DNA of 64,000 nt from positions 2,418,001 through 2,482,000 of the forward strand of contig OX337237.1 in NCBI GenBank assembly GCA_946965045.2, in the 5' to 3' direction. The DNA comes from Epithemia pelagica. Lineage: Eukaryota; Bacillariophyta; Bacillariophyceae; Surirellales; Surirellaceae. Under the pieces are notes generated by a model. The model did not search any database. It worked only from the letters and a program-made list of their open reading frames with translations, and had not been told where the DNA came from. Positions 38,687 to 48,152 of the stretch are shown here, in pieces; position 1 is the first letter of the stretch; each line of letters starts with the position of its first letter. The position numbers and the translations under genes were made by a program.

Positions 38687-40534
38687 ATGAACTTTCTTGA
38701 ATGTAAATCCGAATGCAACATCAAGTACATCCTTCATTGTAATGCATCGTATTACAAAGCAATTCAAGAGTACCTTGTCAGTCCCCACGAAGGCATCTCC
38801 CGCTTAGAACTGCTTACTTGGGTTAAACGGCATACCATTGCATGGCTCATTCGACACCAAGGGCACATTGTATTTGAAGACGACAATACACAAAGCTCTA
38901 CAACACACGCTTGCGTACTGTCTGATTTAAAATTCACACACCGTCTGGAACTGTGCTGTTGCATTGTTGTTCGGTGTATCTACGACCATCCGAGCACAAT
39001 TTCTCCATCAGACTTTCAAGAACACATTCTATCTCCCTCCGTGTCGAATGATTCGAGTCTTCTTTTCCTTGTGGTTCGATGCACTCCAAAGATAACAATT
39101 AACCGGTCTCCCCTTTTCCAGCAATGTTTAGATTACACTCGACAATGCAAAGAGGAGTTCCCGACTGCCAGTGTTCAAGCCATTCTTCTTTCATGGTTGA
39201 ATCGCACCTCGGTTGTTTTTCACTGCAAACAATCGGCACAAAACTTCACCAACGAATACGTTATTCGGCAATGCTGTGAAGAAGACTCGTACGATGAAGA
39301 ATGTATTCCAATCTGCATATCCCCATATCTACAAGAAATGGAAATTCAATACAACCATTCTAACTCTCCACCCAAAGCTTCTGTATCCACAGAATCGCAT
39401 GAATGTCACTGTACTTCCCCAAGTACGCTTTTCCGTAAAAAAGACCCACCAAATGATTCTCCTGGCCCGGCCCCAAACGACTCTCCTAATGCAAATCACG
39501 AATTGGTTACTTCCCGATCCAAAAAAAGGAAAACAAGTTACCCGACAAGAAAAAGGATAACAAACGAATCATCAATCCGAAATCACATTCATTCTCCTGT
39601 ACATTCCTATGCTACACGATCAAGGAACAATCAAATCACCAAGATTATAATGCTGGCCTCAAAATCAAAAACAAAAATAGAATATCCTGCAAGAAATCAC
39701 CAGCCAGGCACTCCTCCAAAACTCAAAGACATCAGTCCGTCGTCATTGGAAGTTCATGTTCCCCCCATTCCAACAACAATCAAAGAAAGACGAATCGAGG
39801 AAATCAACCAGATGATCAAATTTCACCAACAATTGAAATTATCTGGTTTGGTGTCGCAACGGGACAACTGGGAATCCTGGATTGACAATCATGTTAACCA
39901 GCCATTTGCCGACCGACCATTCATGGTACTAATGACAATCTGCATGAGTTCAAGCACTTCTGATTTGCAATTGAGCTCAATCATGCCACGGATTTTTGCT
40001 TGTGGCATGATTTCTGCAACGAGTGTGATTGACATTGCTCAACAATTTGGCATGAACACAATGTGTTCCCTTCTTTCCGAATCTGGTAGGTTCTATGCGA
40101 ACACGGAACGCATTGTTAATGCTGCGGACTACTTCATCCAAAGGCATAATGGAGTAATCCCAAGAGACATAACAATCCACGAACTGACGACGCTACATGG
40201 CATTGGCTACAAGACGGCATGCATTATTTTAGAGGCTGCCTTTGGACGCGTTGATGGAATCCCCGCGGATATTCATGTAATCAAATGGTCTGCTTTTCTC
40301 GGCTGGACCTTCCCGAAACATACTGGACTTACGGTCTCCAAGTATCTTGAGGCCTGGGTCCCTCACAATCAATGGTCACTCGTGAATCCTCTTTTTGGGG
40401 CGCTTGGACAACATTCAAACACAATTGTTGGCCGTGGTATTCTATTGACAAGACTTGGAGAAACCCTTCACTTGGATGCCGACATGTTCCAAAAGGTCAA
40501 GACTATGATTAATACGTATCGTCCGTTAAAATAA
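38687..40534 (+). CDS. Transposon-borne HhH-GPD (endonuclease III-like) DNA glycosylase/lyase
   Basis: 615 aa. The C-terminal ~160 residues (from about 405) follow the Nth/endonuclease III plan: PFMVLMTICMSSSTSDLQL, then TERIVNAADYFIQRHNGVIP, the helix-hairpin-helix LHGIGYKTACIILEAAFG (near 501-518) and PADIHVIK. The Lys of GIGYKTA (about 507) and the Asp of PADIHV (about 526) match the catalytic Lys and Asp of bifunctional glycosylase/AP lyases. The Gln of the usual LSAQTTD is Ser, and the C-terminal four-Cys Fe-S cluster is absent. The N-terminal ~270 residues are unrecognised and Cys/His-containing; a basic stretch (RSKKRKTSYPTRKR) is a likely nuclear signal. It lies wholly inside the hAT ends, convergent with the transposase. 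Role in transposition repair or demethylation is inference. Confidence 0.82.
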   Translation: MNFLECKSECNIKYILHCNASYYKAIQEYLVSPHEGISRLELLTWVKRHTIAWLIRHQGHIVFEDDNTQSSTTHACVLSDLKFTHRLELCCCIVVRCIYDHPSTISPSDFQEHILSPSVSNDSSLLFLVVRCTPKITINRSPLFQQCLDYTRQCKEEFPTASVQAILLSWLNRTSVVFHCKQSAQNFTNEYVIRQCCEEDSYDEECIPICISPYLQEMEIQYNHSNSPPKASVSTESHECHCTSPSTLFRKKDPPNDSPGPAPNDSPNANHELVTSRSKKRKTSYPTRKRITNESSIRNHIHSPVHSYATRSRNNQITKIIMLASKSKTKIEYPARNHQPGTPPKLKDISPSSLEVHVPPIPTTIKERRIEEINQMIKFHQQLKLSGLVSQRDNWESWIDNHVNQPFADRPFMVLMTICMSSSTSDLQLSSIMPRIFACGMISATSVIDIAQQFGMNTMCSLLSESGRFYANTERIVNAADYFIQRHNGVIPRDITIHELTTLHGIGYKTACIILEAAFGRVDGIPADIHVIKWSAFLGWTFPKHTGLTVSKYLEAWVPHNQWSLVNPLFGALGQHSNTIVGRGILLTRLGETLHLDADMFQKVKTMINTYRPLK

Positions 40535-40579
40535 TTAAATAGTTGCTTGCATATCACATGTATTCTTTCTTGACATTTA

Positions 40580-43500
40580 CTACGCTGACGAGTCTCCATC
40601 GTCGTCAGTATTTTTGAATGCGGATTCACCATTGTCTTCTCCTTCCTCAGTTCCATCCCTGCTCTCGTTCTCTCCTTCGCTTCCTTCATTCCTGTCTTGT
40701 ACTTGTCCGTCTTTCTCCCCTGTGTTGGCTGTTTCCAAACTCGCAGCCAAGGATCGACTGGTTTTCTTCCCCGAATGCCCTTGGCTATCCATGGATTTTG
40801 AGGTCTTCGCTTTTTTCTGTCGTGGCGATTGTCTAATTCCCTTTCGGGGAACTATCTTTGATTGCTTCCTTTTCTTCGTACTGGGCTCTGCATTCTTGTT
40901 CTTCACAGACTTTTTCGTCCTTTCACTTTCTTTGGGCCTTCCACTTTCTTTGGGCGGAGTCTCTATAACGACAATTTCTTCTTCATCTCCTTCTTCGACA
41001 GCCACAACAGTATTGCCGTCTTTGTCTCTGTCCAGGTCGTCGTCGTACTCATCCTCTACTTCCTTTCGGTCCATGTCAACCTGTGGATTGTCGATCCCTT
41101 TCTTCATGAGACATTGCAACATCTCGTCACTGTCTTCCTCGGGTTCTGACTGATCATCCGACTCATCTTCCGAGTCTTCTTCATGACGTGCTTTAATGCG
41201 CACATGTACGATACGGTTTGCAACAAATTCTCTCGGTTTCGTGGGACGGGCTGCTTTTTTCTTACCGTCGGACAGTCCTTGGACGGCCTCTGTTGCATCT
41301 TTGTCATTTACTGTGTCCACACCCTTGCTGGGTGGGTTTCCTACCGGAGGATCACCGGCATTGTCATCATCTTCTTCTCCATCTTCTTCTCCTTTGAGAA
41401 TAACTCTACCAGACTCGTCCCGTTCTGTCCCGGCGAGAACCTTTCCTGAGCTGTCCCGTTCAGGAAAGGTTTCCAGAAACGACATTGTCACGGCGGGATC
41501 TTCCATCAAGTGGGTTTCATGGTCAAACGATAGTTCGTAGGATGCCAACCCATTGGCATTCTCTCTAACAGCCGACAGTTGAACTTGTTTTTGCTGAGTA
41601 GCTGCTTCCAAGCCAGGACTATCCTTGGCTTTCGGAGGCTGAACATAAGAGTTACTAACCGACACTCCATTTGCAATGTCAATCTCAGTCTTCTTGATTT
41701 CTTCCAACAAGGACCGGTTGACACATTCCATTGTGCGCATCTCGTTGGTTTTCTTGTGGGCCCTTCTCATTAACTTGTTCTGGTGCATCCATGTACCAAT
41801 TGAGAAGATGCGTTCTTGGAAAGCATTGGTGGCCGGCTTCGCTAGCCATATGATGGCACTTGGGTACAAGTAGGGGAACATCATGGAATGGGCCCTCCAC
41901 CAACCAAGGAGATCGAAGTACTTGCCAATCTCCAGATAGTTCCTATTGACACAATTCTCTTTGAACTCTTCAGTTTCATCATCGTCCCACTTCTTCGAAA
42001 CTTTCTCAAACTCCTCCGTACTATATTGTCGAATTATACTTTCCCAATGATTGTCAATATGATTTTCGCAGTTCTTCCGAAAATCGTCATAGCAGGTAGT
42101 GCATGTCTTCTTAAGGGCTCGCATTTTCTCCTGATCAGAGGCGGCGTCCGAAGCTCTTCCACTCAAGTGCAGGAGCACCTGTTGCTGCAAGTCATGGGAC
42201 TTGCGCATGCTGGCGAAAACATTCTTGGTCTTGCGCTTAGTTGTTTTGTTATTCGTCTGTGAGTCGTCTTCAGCAGTCAAATTGAAAGACCTTGTCGCAG
42301 GTTTGTTGGCAGGTTTGTTTGCTGTGTTGGATTGGGCGGCCATTGCTGCACCGATCGTAGAGACCCGCGTGTTGCTGAACTTGTCCACCATGTCCTGAAT
42401 AATTATTCTTCGACCTTCCTTGACAGTGTCCATGTTGTAAATACCGAAATTGACAAACATGTTTTCGTAGATGTTTGCCAATAGAGGATTGCAACAAACA
42501 GCCTTTAGTCCATCGTGATCACGGTGGACAAGGTAGTGCTTATATTCAGATATAATGCGACGGACCAGTAGTCGGGGTCCTGGCAAAAGGTCATCAAATT
42601 CAACTGTGTCTCGAAAGGTGTCTAGATCATCTATCGAAAGCCGAGCATCCCATTGATCCGGACTGCCTTTTGCTAGTTTGATGCAAGAAACTCCACTATT
42701 TTCTCCATTTGGAGGAAGGCTCATGGTTGTGGCTTGAAAGTATGAACAGAAAATCTCGAGTAAAGCGGCCGAGCTTGCACCAGGAGCATCTGATTGAAGT
42801 GTCATCGCCACTTGTTTCAGTGGCGATAGAATACCCTCGTACTGTGACAATAATTGCCAATCCTCTTCGCTGGGATATAGTTTGGCAAATTTGGGATCAC
42901 TCCCAGCGGCAAGAAGTGCGTATTGATCCATTGCCCACTTCAGCCGAGCAAGGGTTTCCAACGAGAGAACAATACCACCAACCCTTGTATCGTTTGGTAG
43001 GGGAATCTTGATCACTTGACATCCATAGGATTCACAGTTTTCTCGGAAATTTTGAAACCGACGAGGTGCTTTGCTACTCATCAACCATGCTGAAAACTTC
43101 TTGAATATAAACCAGAATTCAATAAAGGAGGGATTAGAATCCATCAGAATCCGGTTTTGGTAGCGTTGCACGAGACCGGTAGCATGCTTCAGCACTAACT
43201 CTGCCTTGTGCATGTCACATTTGCCAGCACGGTCGGTCCCGACGATGTACTTTCCGGCAAGTACAGCAGCCATTGTGTTGTCGTTTACTGAGGCACAGAG
43301 ATCCTTTTTTGTGAGTGTCACACTTAGACGCAGGGTCTCGGTGAGATTTGCCACATCGGTTGCTGCATGGCCCTCGCAATCCGCCAGCCCAATGGGAATG
43401 CGATATATTTTGCAGTTCCTTGGATCGATGAACATTACTGTAACGCCTAAGACATCATGGTCTTTGGCCTGCCAGATGTCATGGCAGACCGTGACAAATG

Positions 43501-44530
43501 GAATGTCTTGTAGGCAAAGACGGTTGTATTCCGCACGCACCCGCGTAATGAGACCAGAGACAACGTCAAAGAAATCTTGATAGGAGTCCAAGCGAATTTT
43601 TGTTATCTGCCGTCTGCTCATAATTTCTGCTGAAGAATCTTTCAGCGCGGGAGCATTTTTAATAGCGAAACGGATAAGGTTGCGGAACTGAGGTTTCTCC
43701 ACTGTGATCGCTGGTAGGCAGCAATCATTGACGAACTGGTAGATCAGCTTCTGTAGTTGCTGAGATGATTGTGATTTCGTAGTGGTCTTTACTCGGAAAG
43801 AAGACAGAGTTGATTGGTTGCTTGGTGCTGTCTCATCCTCAAATACAACGTCCTTGTGATGGTTTTTTCGATGAGTCATGATATTGGACGTCCTCCCAGT
43901 TTTATTGCCACACCGCAATGCAGATTGATCCAAAGACTTTTCGTTGGAATAAAAGCATAACGGGCAAAGAACAATCCACCGGCTGACTTTCTGATACTTC
44001 TCCACAAAGGCGGCATTCTTGCTTTTTGTTGATGTGGCGTTTTCGATCTTGTCATTTGGACCAAGAAGTGTAGTAGAAGCAAAATCCTGTATCAGTTTAA
44101 TGAAGCCGGAATATTGGGGGATATTGCCTTCGTTCTCGAAAATATACTTCTCGAGTTTCATCCAGTCGATGTGTAGGACCCACTTCCAGTATGGAGAGCA
44201 GTTGGACTCAAATATCAGGGGATGGGGACGTTCCAGAAGAGGTACAAGCTGCTTCTCTTGCTGATATTGCTCGTCCCTGGCTTGCTTGGCTGGAGCCCTT
44301 TCCTTCTCAACAATCTCTTTCCGGGCTTCAAGTGCTGATGGCTTCATCTTGATCGTTGTGGGAGTGGTCTTTTTGGAAGAGGAAGAGGAAGGCTTCTTGG
44401 ATGAAGACGATGACTTCTTCTTTGAACCTTTGGTCTTTGATGGAGGAGTCTTCTTGTTGGATGTCTCGTCAGTGGCCTGGGTGGGAAGAGAATCCATCTT
44501 GTCCGAGGGATCTCCCATAGGTGCAGACAT
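40580..44530 (-). CDS. hAT-family transposase, 1,316 aa
   Basis: The Lys/Ser-rich N-terminus (residues 1-100) is followed by a Cys/His zinc-binding segment, CPLCFYSNE...CGNKTG...HRKNHH (near 188-225), in the place of a BED finger. RNase H-like core: FVTVCHDIWQAKDHDVLGVTV (first Asp, near 349), ASVNDNTMAAVLAG (second Asp, near 414), an all-helical insertion, then FQERIFSIGTWMHQNKLMRR (near 900), the conserved hAT C-terminal ER-FS-G segment that contains the catalytic Glu and starts the dimerisation region. An additional ~350-residue Asp/Glu/Lys-rich tail follows, unusually long for hAT. The frame is intact. It converges with the HhH-GPD gene. Confidence 0.9.
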   Translation of the reverse strand: MSAPMGDPSDKMDSLPTQATDETSNKKTPPSKTKGSKKKSSSSSKKPSSSSSKKTTPTTIKMKPSALEARKEIVEKERAPAKQARDEQYQQEKQLVPLLERPHPLIFESNCSPYWKWVLHIDWMKLEKYIFENEGNIPQYSGFIKLIQDFASTTLLGPNDKIENATSTKSKNAAFVEKYQKVSRWIVLCPLCFYSNEKSLDQSALRCGNKTGRTSNIMTHRKNHHKDVVFEDETAPSNQSTLSSFRVKTTTKSQSSQQLQKLIYQFVNDCCLPAITVEKPQFRNLIRFAIKNAPALKDSSAEIMSRRQITKIRLDSYQDFFDVVSGLITRVRAEYNRLCLQDIPFVTVCHDIWQAKDHDVLGVTVMFIDPRNCKIYRIPIGLADCEGHAATDVANLTETLRLSVTLTKKDLCASVNDNTMAAVLAGKYIVGTDRAGKCDMHKAELVLKHATGLVQRYQNRILMDSNPSFIEFWFIFKKFSAWLMSSKAPRRFQNFRENCESYGCQVIKIPLPNDTRVGGIVLSLETLARLKWAMDQYALLAAGSDPKFAKLYPSEEDWQLLSQYEGILSPLKQVAMTLQSDAPGASSAALLEIFCSYFQATTMSLPPNGENSGVSCIKLAKGSPDQWDARLSIDDLDTFRDTVEFDDLLPGPRLLVRRIISEYKHYLVHRDHDGLKAVCCNPLLANIYENMFVNFGIYNMDTVKEGRRIIIQDMVDKFSNTRVSTIGAAMAAQSNTANKPANKPATRSFNLTAEDDSQTNNKTTKRKTKNVFASMRKSHDLQQQVLLHLSGRASDAASDQEKMRALKKTCTTCYDDFRKNCENHIDNHWESIIRQYSTEEFEKVSKKWDDDETEEFKENCVNRNYLEIGKYFDLLGWWRAHSMMFPYLYPSAIIWLAKPATNAFQERIFSIGTWMHQNKLMRRAHKKTNEMRTMECVNRSLLEEIKKTEIDIANGVSVSNSYVQPPKAKDSPGLEAATQQKQVQLSAVRENANGLASYELSFDHETHLMEDPAVTMSFLETFPERDSSGKVLAGTERDESGRVILKGEEDGEEDDDNAGDPPVGNPPSKGVDTVNDKDATEAVQGLSDGKKKAARPTKPREFVANRIVHVRIKARHEEDSEDESDDQSEPEEDSDEMLQCLMKKGIDNPQVDMDRKEVEDEYDDDLDRDKDGNTVVAVEEGDEEEIVVIETPPKESGRPKESERTKKSVKNKNAEPSTKKRKQSKIVPRKGIRQSPRQKKAKTSKSMDSQGHSGKKTSRSLAASLETANTGEKDGQVQDRNEGSEGENESRDGTEEGEDNGESAFKNTDDDGDSSA

Positions 44531-45011
44531 CTCCCATCGAATACACTGTGCTGAGGAGGAAGATTGCTGTTGGATTGTTGAAGGATGAGACTCAAAAGAT
44601 CTGTCATTATACAGAGAAGCAGAGGTGCATAGGTACGATGAGGATCATCCTCATCTGTTTTGTTTGGAATTTTGGTGAATTGTGTGACAGAATGCGATTG
44701 TAGTCGTACTTTGTCGATTGGATGAGGAGTGACTTTGTACTACAGAGTCGATATTACCCATGTCAGGGTATTGACTTGGAGACTAATAGTAAGGAGATCC
44801 GTAAGTGAGTTACTTACTAAGAGACTAATAGTACGTCTGAAGAATGAGGGGTGACTGACTGTGATGACTGTAGTCGGTGGGGTGAGAAGGCAGTGATTGA
44901 TTGGCAGACTGAAAGTAACTGGGGAACATACTTACTGATTTTACTACATGACTTCATAGTTAGTCATAGTAAATCACATAGTCATGTATTTTGGCAAATG
45001 TGTGATTATTG
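44531..45011. other. hAT right subterminal region
   Basis: Contains the transposase 5' UTR/promoter and repeated GAGACTAATAG (about 44778 and 44820) and TAGTC words. No coding signal. Confidence 0.5.
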
Positions 45012-45096
45012 TACTACACAACCCTGCCCCAGAAAGGGAGGCTACAAGGAATCCAGTGGACAAGAATGGGCAAGTCAACACTAAATACCCAAGTGT

Positions 45097-45312
45097 TGCC
45101 ATACCCATGTAAAATAGCACGGTATAAAAATTGTGATCTTTAGGATTTACGAGGAATTAGGGGGAATGAGGAATCCACAGTGCCACGTGCGACGAGAAAT
45201 GACTGGAGGAGGAACAGCCAGGTGGCGGAAGACGCATGTCGCAGTGTCAAGAACGCGAACCGGGAATGGAACGTGGTGACACGTATGGCGGGATCCATAT
45301 AGGGGTACCGCA
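45097..45312 (-). repeat. 3' LTR of the gypsy element
   Basis: 216 bp, lies downstream of integrase on the minus strand, flanked outside by AGTGT (45092-45096). Confidence 0.92.
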
Positions 45313-45392
45313 CTCTACCTCTCCCTGGTCGGACCTAGGGAGTTCGAGCGGGACAAGAATGGGAAAGCTTGGAGGCCAGCATTAAAACCCAT

Positions 45393-48152
45393 TTATTCAC
45401 GAAATGGAACAAGGCGACGAATGTTGATTCGTTCAGTGACGTGGGGACCACGTTGGATAGTCACAGTGCCATTGGAATGGACTTGTGTAATCCGAAAGGG
45501 ATTAGGGCTTGTGCGGAGCTCAAGCTTGTCCGGATTCGTGGCGCGGAGCAACACACGATCGTTGACAGCGTAGTCATGAAAGACACGAGAACGATTTGCG
45601 AGACGAGCGCGTTCATCGACAATCTGTTGTCGTTTCAGACGGACTGTTTCCATGTCCGCGATAATAGGGATGTCGAACAGCATGTCGCGATGGAACGCAA
45701 GACTGCCGGGCGAATATTTCAAGGCGCCATGAATGGCAGTGCGAGTAGAATACGCAGCGGTCTGCAGAGCAGTATCCACAGCAAGTGCAGCATTTTGTGC
45801 ATCTTGTGGTGGTTCATAGTTGGTGATCACACGAAGAGTGTTGCCAACAGTCAAATGTAAGCGCTCGCAAAGAGCATTTGATTGAGGATTCTTGGCCGTC
45901 AACGGCACTGGCTTAATGCCATGGTTTCGAAGAACTTGCGTGAACGCATGTCCGATAAATTCACCGCCTTGATCAAAAAGGCAACGAACGGGACGTGGAT
46001 ATCGTGAGAGCCACGCGTTTTCCAATTGAAGACCCACGTGACGTGCCGTCTTGTCATGGATGCGAATGAGTTCGCAGAAGTTAGTGACGTTATCGATAAT
46101 AGTCAAGGCTTGAAATGTTAATTTCTGCCCATGAACGGTAACGTTCCATGGTCCAATGAGGTCGACAGAGATGTCAGCCCATGGATTGCCTCGGACCTCG
46201 CGAGGAGGGAGTTCACCGTAATGGCGATGTATGACTTTAGAGCGTTGGCATGTAGCACAACTAGCCACGGCTTGTTCACAATACAAACCCAAATTAGGAT
46301 GATTCATGTGCATAGAGATCGTCTCACGAAGACGTGTCGAACCCAAGTGATTGAGGGACAGGTGAAACCAATTGACGGTATGTGCCAAGAGGCTGTCTGG
46401 GATACGAATACGCCATACGGCATTAGGATTCTGACGATAACAAATCAAGTTGTATTGTGGGTTTTCCGTAGGGAAGGGTTGGAGATGGAATCTCTGTGGT
46501 TGTTCGGTCAACTTGGCCACAAGAGCGGCATCGTTTTGTTGGTGTTGATGGATCGTCGCGTAATCGACGGGCAATGGTTGATTTGCGTTAATGGGAGGAT
46601 GATTGAGGTAGACATCGATCAAATCCTCATCCATGAAGATGGGAGATTCGAAAGCGTCAGGATCACGCGAGTGATGAGAGCGGGGGTCATCATTAGGGCC
46701 ATGAGGCACTTGCAACACTGAGTGTTGTCCGCTATGATCATAGAGCGATCGTGGATGCGGCGAGGCATCCGTAGAGGAGGTCGACGACGGAGAGACACTC
46801 TTCTCCTCCTCTTCAGAGAGAGGGAGACGCGACAATGCGTCGGCGATGACATTGTCCTGGCCAGGGACATAGTGAAAAATAGGGTTATACTCCTCGAGGA
46901 ACAACCGCCAACGGAGGACCCGTTGCGAGTTGAGTGTTGCGTAGGTGAGATTTTTATGGTCCGTATGGACGTGCAGTTCGGCACAGCCGAGCAGCATGGA
47001 GCGGAACTCTTTAAGGGTTTCGACAATGGAGAGTAACTCCTTTTCCATAGTAGTGTAGTTGCGTTGAGCAGGGTTTAACTTGCGAGAGTAATAAGCGACG
47101 GGAACGTCTTGTTGCATGATTACAGCACCAAGCTGATAATCAGAGGCGTCCACATAGACATGGAAGGGAAGGTTATGGTCGGGATACCGAAGGAAGGCAT
47201 CATGTGCGAGCATGGACTTGGCTTGTTCGAAAGCACGTTGACATTGCGGGGACCAAACGAGGGTCTTGTTACCCGTTATGGATGTGAGGGGAGCAAGAAT
47301 ATGAGATCTTTGCGGATACATGTGGCGATAGAAATTGATCATGCCAATGAAGGAACGGAGTTCTTTCATGGTTTTTGGCGGAGCCAATGCCAAGATGGCA
47401 GAAATCTTCTTTTTCCAAGGCTTGATCCCAGTGGGCGTGAGCCAATGGCCGAGCCATTCCGTTTCTTTAACGGCCCATTCACATTTGGAAGGGTTGATGG
47501 AGAAGTTTTTGTCTTGAAGACGTTGGAGAACTTTGGACAGGATGTCCACGTGTTCTTCCCAAGAATTGGAGAAGATGCCAATGTCGTCAATATAGACTTC
47601 GACATGGTCGCTGAAGTCCTTGAGGACGTCTTCCATAATCTCTTGACAGAAGTCAGGAGACTGTTTAACACCCATCGGTAAGCGACGGTAACGGAATTTG
47701 CCAAAAGGCGTAGTAATGACGCAAAGATTGCTGGATTCCTCATCGAGGCGGAATGTGTAAAAACACATGGAGATGTCTAACTTTGTAAAATACGTGTAGC
47801 CTTTCCGTTTACGGAGCATGTCCTCGATACGAGGAAAGGGGTAGACCCGACGGTGAAGTTGGGCGTTCAAAGAACGAAAGTCCGAAATCATTCGGATACG
47901 ACCATCTTTTTTAGGAATGGCAAAGTGAGGAGCAGCCCATTCGGTGGACCCGACGCGCTCTAGGATGCCGATGTCGACAAAGCGCCACAGCTCCTTGGTG
48001 AAGGTATCGTGTATGTTTCGAGGGACCGAGAAATGACGATGATGGACCGGCTGGGCATCAGGTTTGAGATGGAGATGGAGCGTCCGATCCGGATACTCAC
48101 GGAGCTCGCCATCGAAGATTTTGCCACAGTCTTGCCAAATGGCAAGAAGATC
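45393..48152 (-). CDS. Gypsy pol: reverse transcriptase, RNase H, integrase
   Basis: Open for 919 codons directly after the TAA that ends gag-protease, in the same frame. RT: PHFAIPKKDGRIRMISDFRS, YFTKLDISMCFY and VEVYIDDIGIF (active-site Y-I-D-D near 47590). RNase H: HVYVDASDYQLGAVIMQQ, NYTTMEKELLSIVETLKEF, VHTDHKNLTY. Integrase: zinc region with CEQAVASCATCQRSK, then SVDLIGPW, CLFDQGGEFIG and NALCERLH (D, D, E). The C-terminus has a small basic domain (VNDRVLLRATNPDKLELR) and no chromodomain that I can see. The protein is complete apart from the need to pass the TAA. Confidence 0.92.
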   Translation of the reverse strand, partial: DLLAIWQDCGKIFDGELREYPDRTLHLHLKPDAQPVHHRHFSVPRNIHDTFTKELWRFVDIGILERVGSTEWAAPHFAIPKKDGRIRMISDFRSLNAQLHRRVYPFPRIEDMLRKRKGYTYFTKLDISMCFYTFRLDEESSNLCVITTPFGKFRYRRLPMGVKQSPDFCQEIMEDVLKDFSDHVEVYIDDIGIFSNSWEEHVDILSKVLQRLQDKNFSINPSKCEWAVKETEWLGHWLTPTGIKPWKKKISAILALAPPKTMKELRSFIGMINFYRHMYPQRSHILAPLTSITGNKTLVWSPQCQRAFEQAKSMLAHDAFLRYPDHNLPFHVYVDASDYQLGAVIMQQDVPVAYYSRKLNPAQRNYTTMEKELLSIVETLKEFRSMLLGCAELHVHTDHKNLTYATLNSQRVLRWRLFLEEYNPIFHYVPGQDNVIADALSRLPLSEEEEKSVSPSSTSSTDASPHPRSLYDHSGQHSVLQVPHGPNDDPRSHHSRDPDAFESPIFMDEDLIDVYLNHPPINANQPLPVDYATIHQHQQNDAALVAKLTEQPQRFHLQPFPTENPQYNLICYRQNPNAVWRIRIPDSLLAHTVNWFHLSLNHLGSTRLRETISMHMNHPNLGLYCEQAVASCATCQRSKVIHRHYGELPPREVRGNPWADISVDLIGPWNVTVHGQKLTFQALTIIDNVTNFCELIRIHDKTARHVGLQLENAWLSRYPRPVRCLFDQGGEFIGHAFTQVLRNHGIKPVPLTAKNPQSNALCERLHLTVGNTLRVITNYEPPQDAQNAALAVDTALQTAAYSTRTAIHGALKYSPGSLAFHRDMLFDIPIIADMETVRLKRQQIVDERARLANRSRVFHDYAVNDRVLLRATNPDKLELRTSPNPFRITQVHSNGTVTIQRGPHVTERINIRRLVPFRE

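Larger units (their letters stand above)
38210..45026. mobile_element. hAT DNA transposon carrying an endonuclease III-like gene
   Basis: The perfect 15-bp terminal inverted repeat is CAGGGTTGTGTAGTA (38210-38224, 45012-45026). It is flanked by the 8-bp duplication CCCCAGAA (38202-38209, 45027-45034), diagnostic for hAT elements. Removing it restores the sequence of the matching site in the right arm (51518-51535 region), an empty-site control within the window. Two convergent genes fill it: the HhH-GPD protein (plus) and the hAT transposase (minus), 45 bp between stops. Both subterminal zones are rich in GACTA/TAGTC words. Both ORFs are intact, so the element may be active. Confidence 0.95.

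Noticed and set aside
46131-46721. 196-codon plus-strand frame inside gypsy pol
   Set aside because: Antisense to well-recognised RNase H and integrase; no independent motif.
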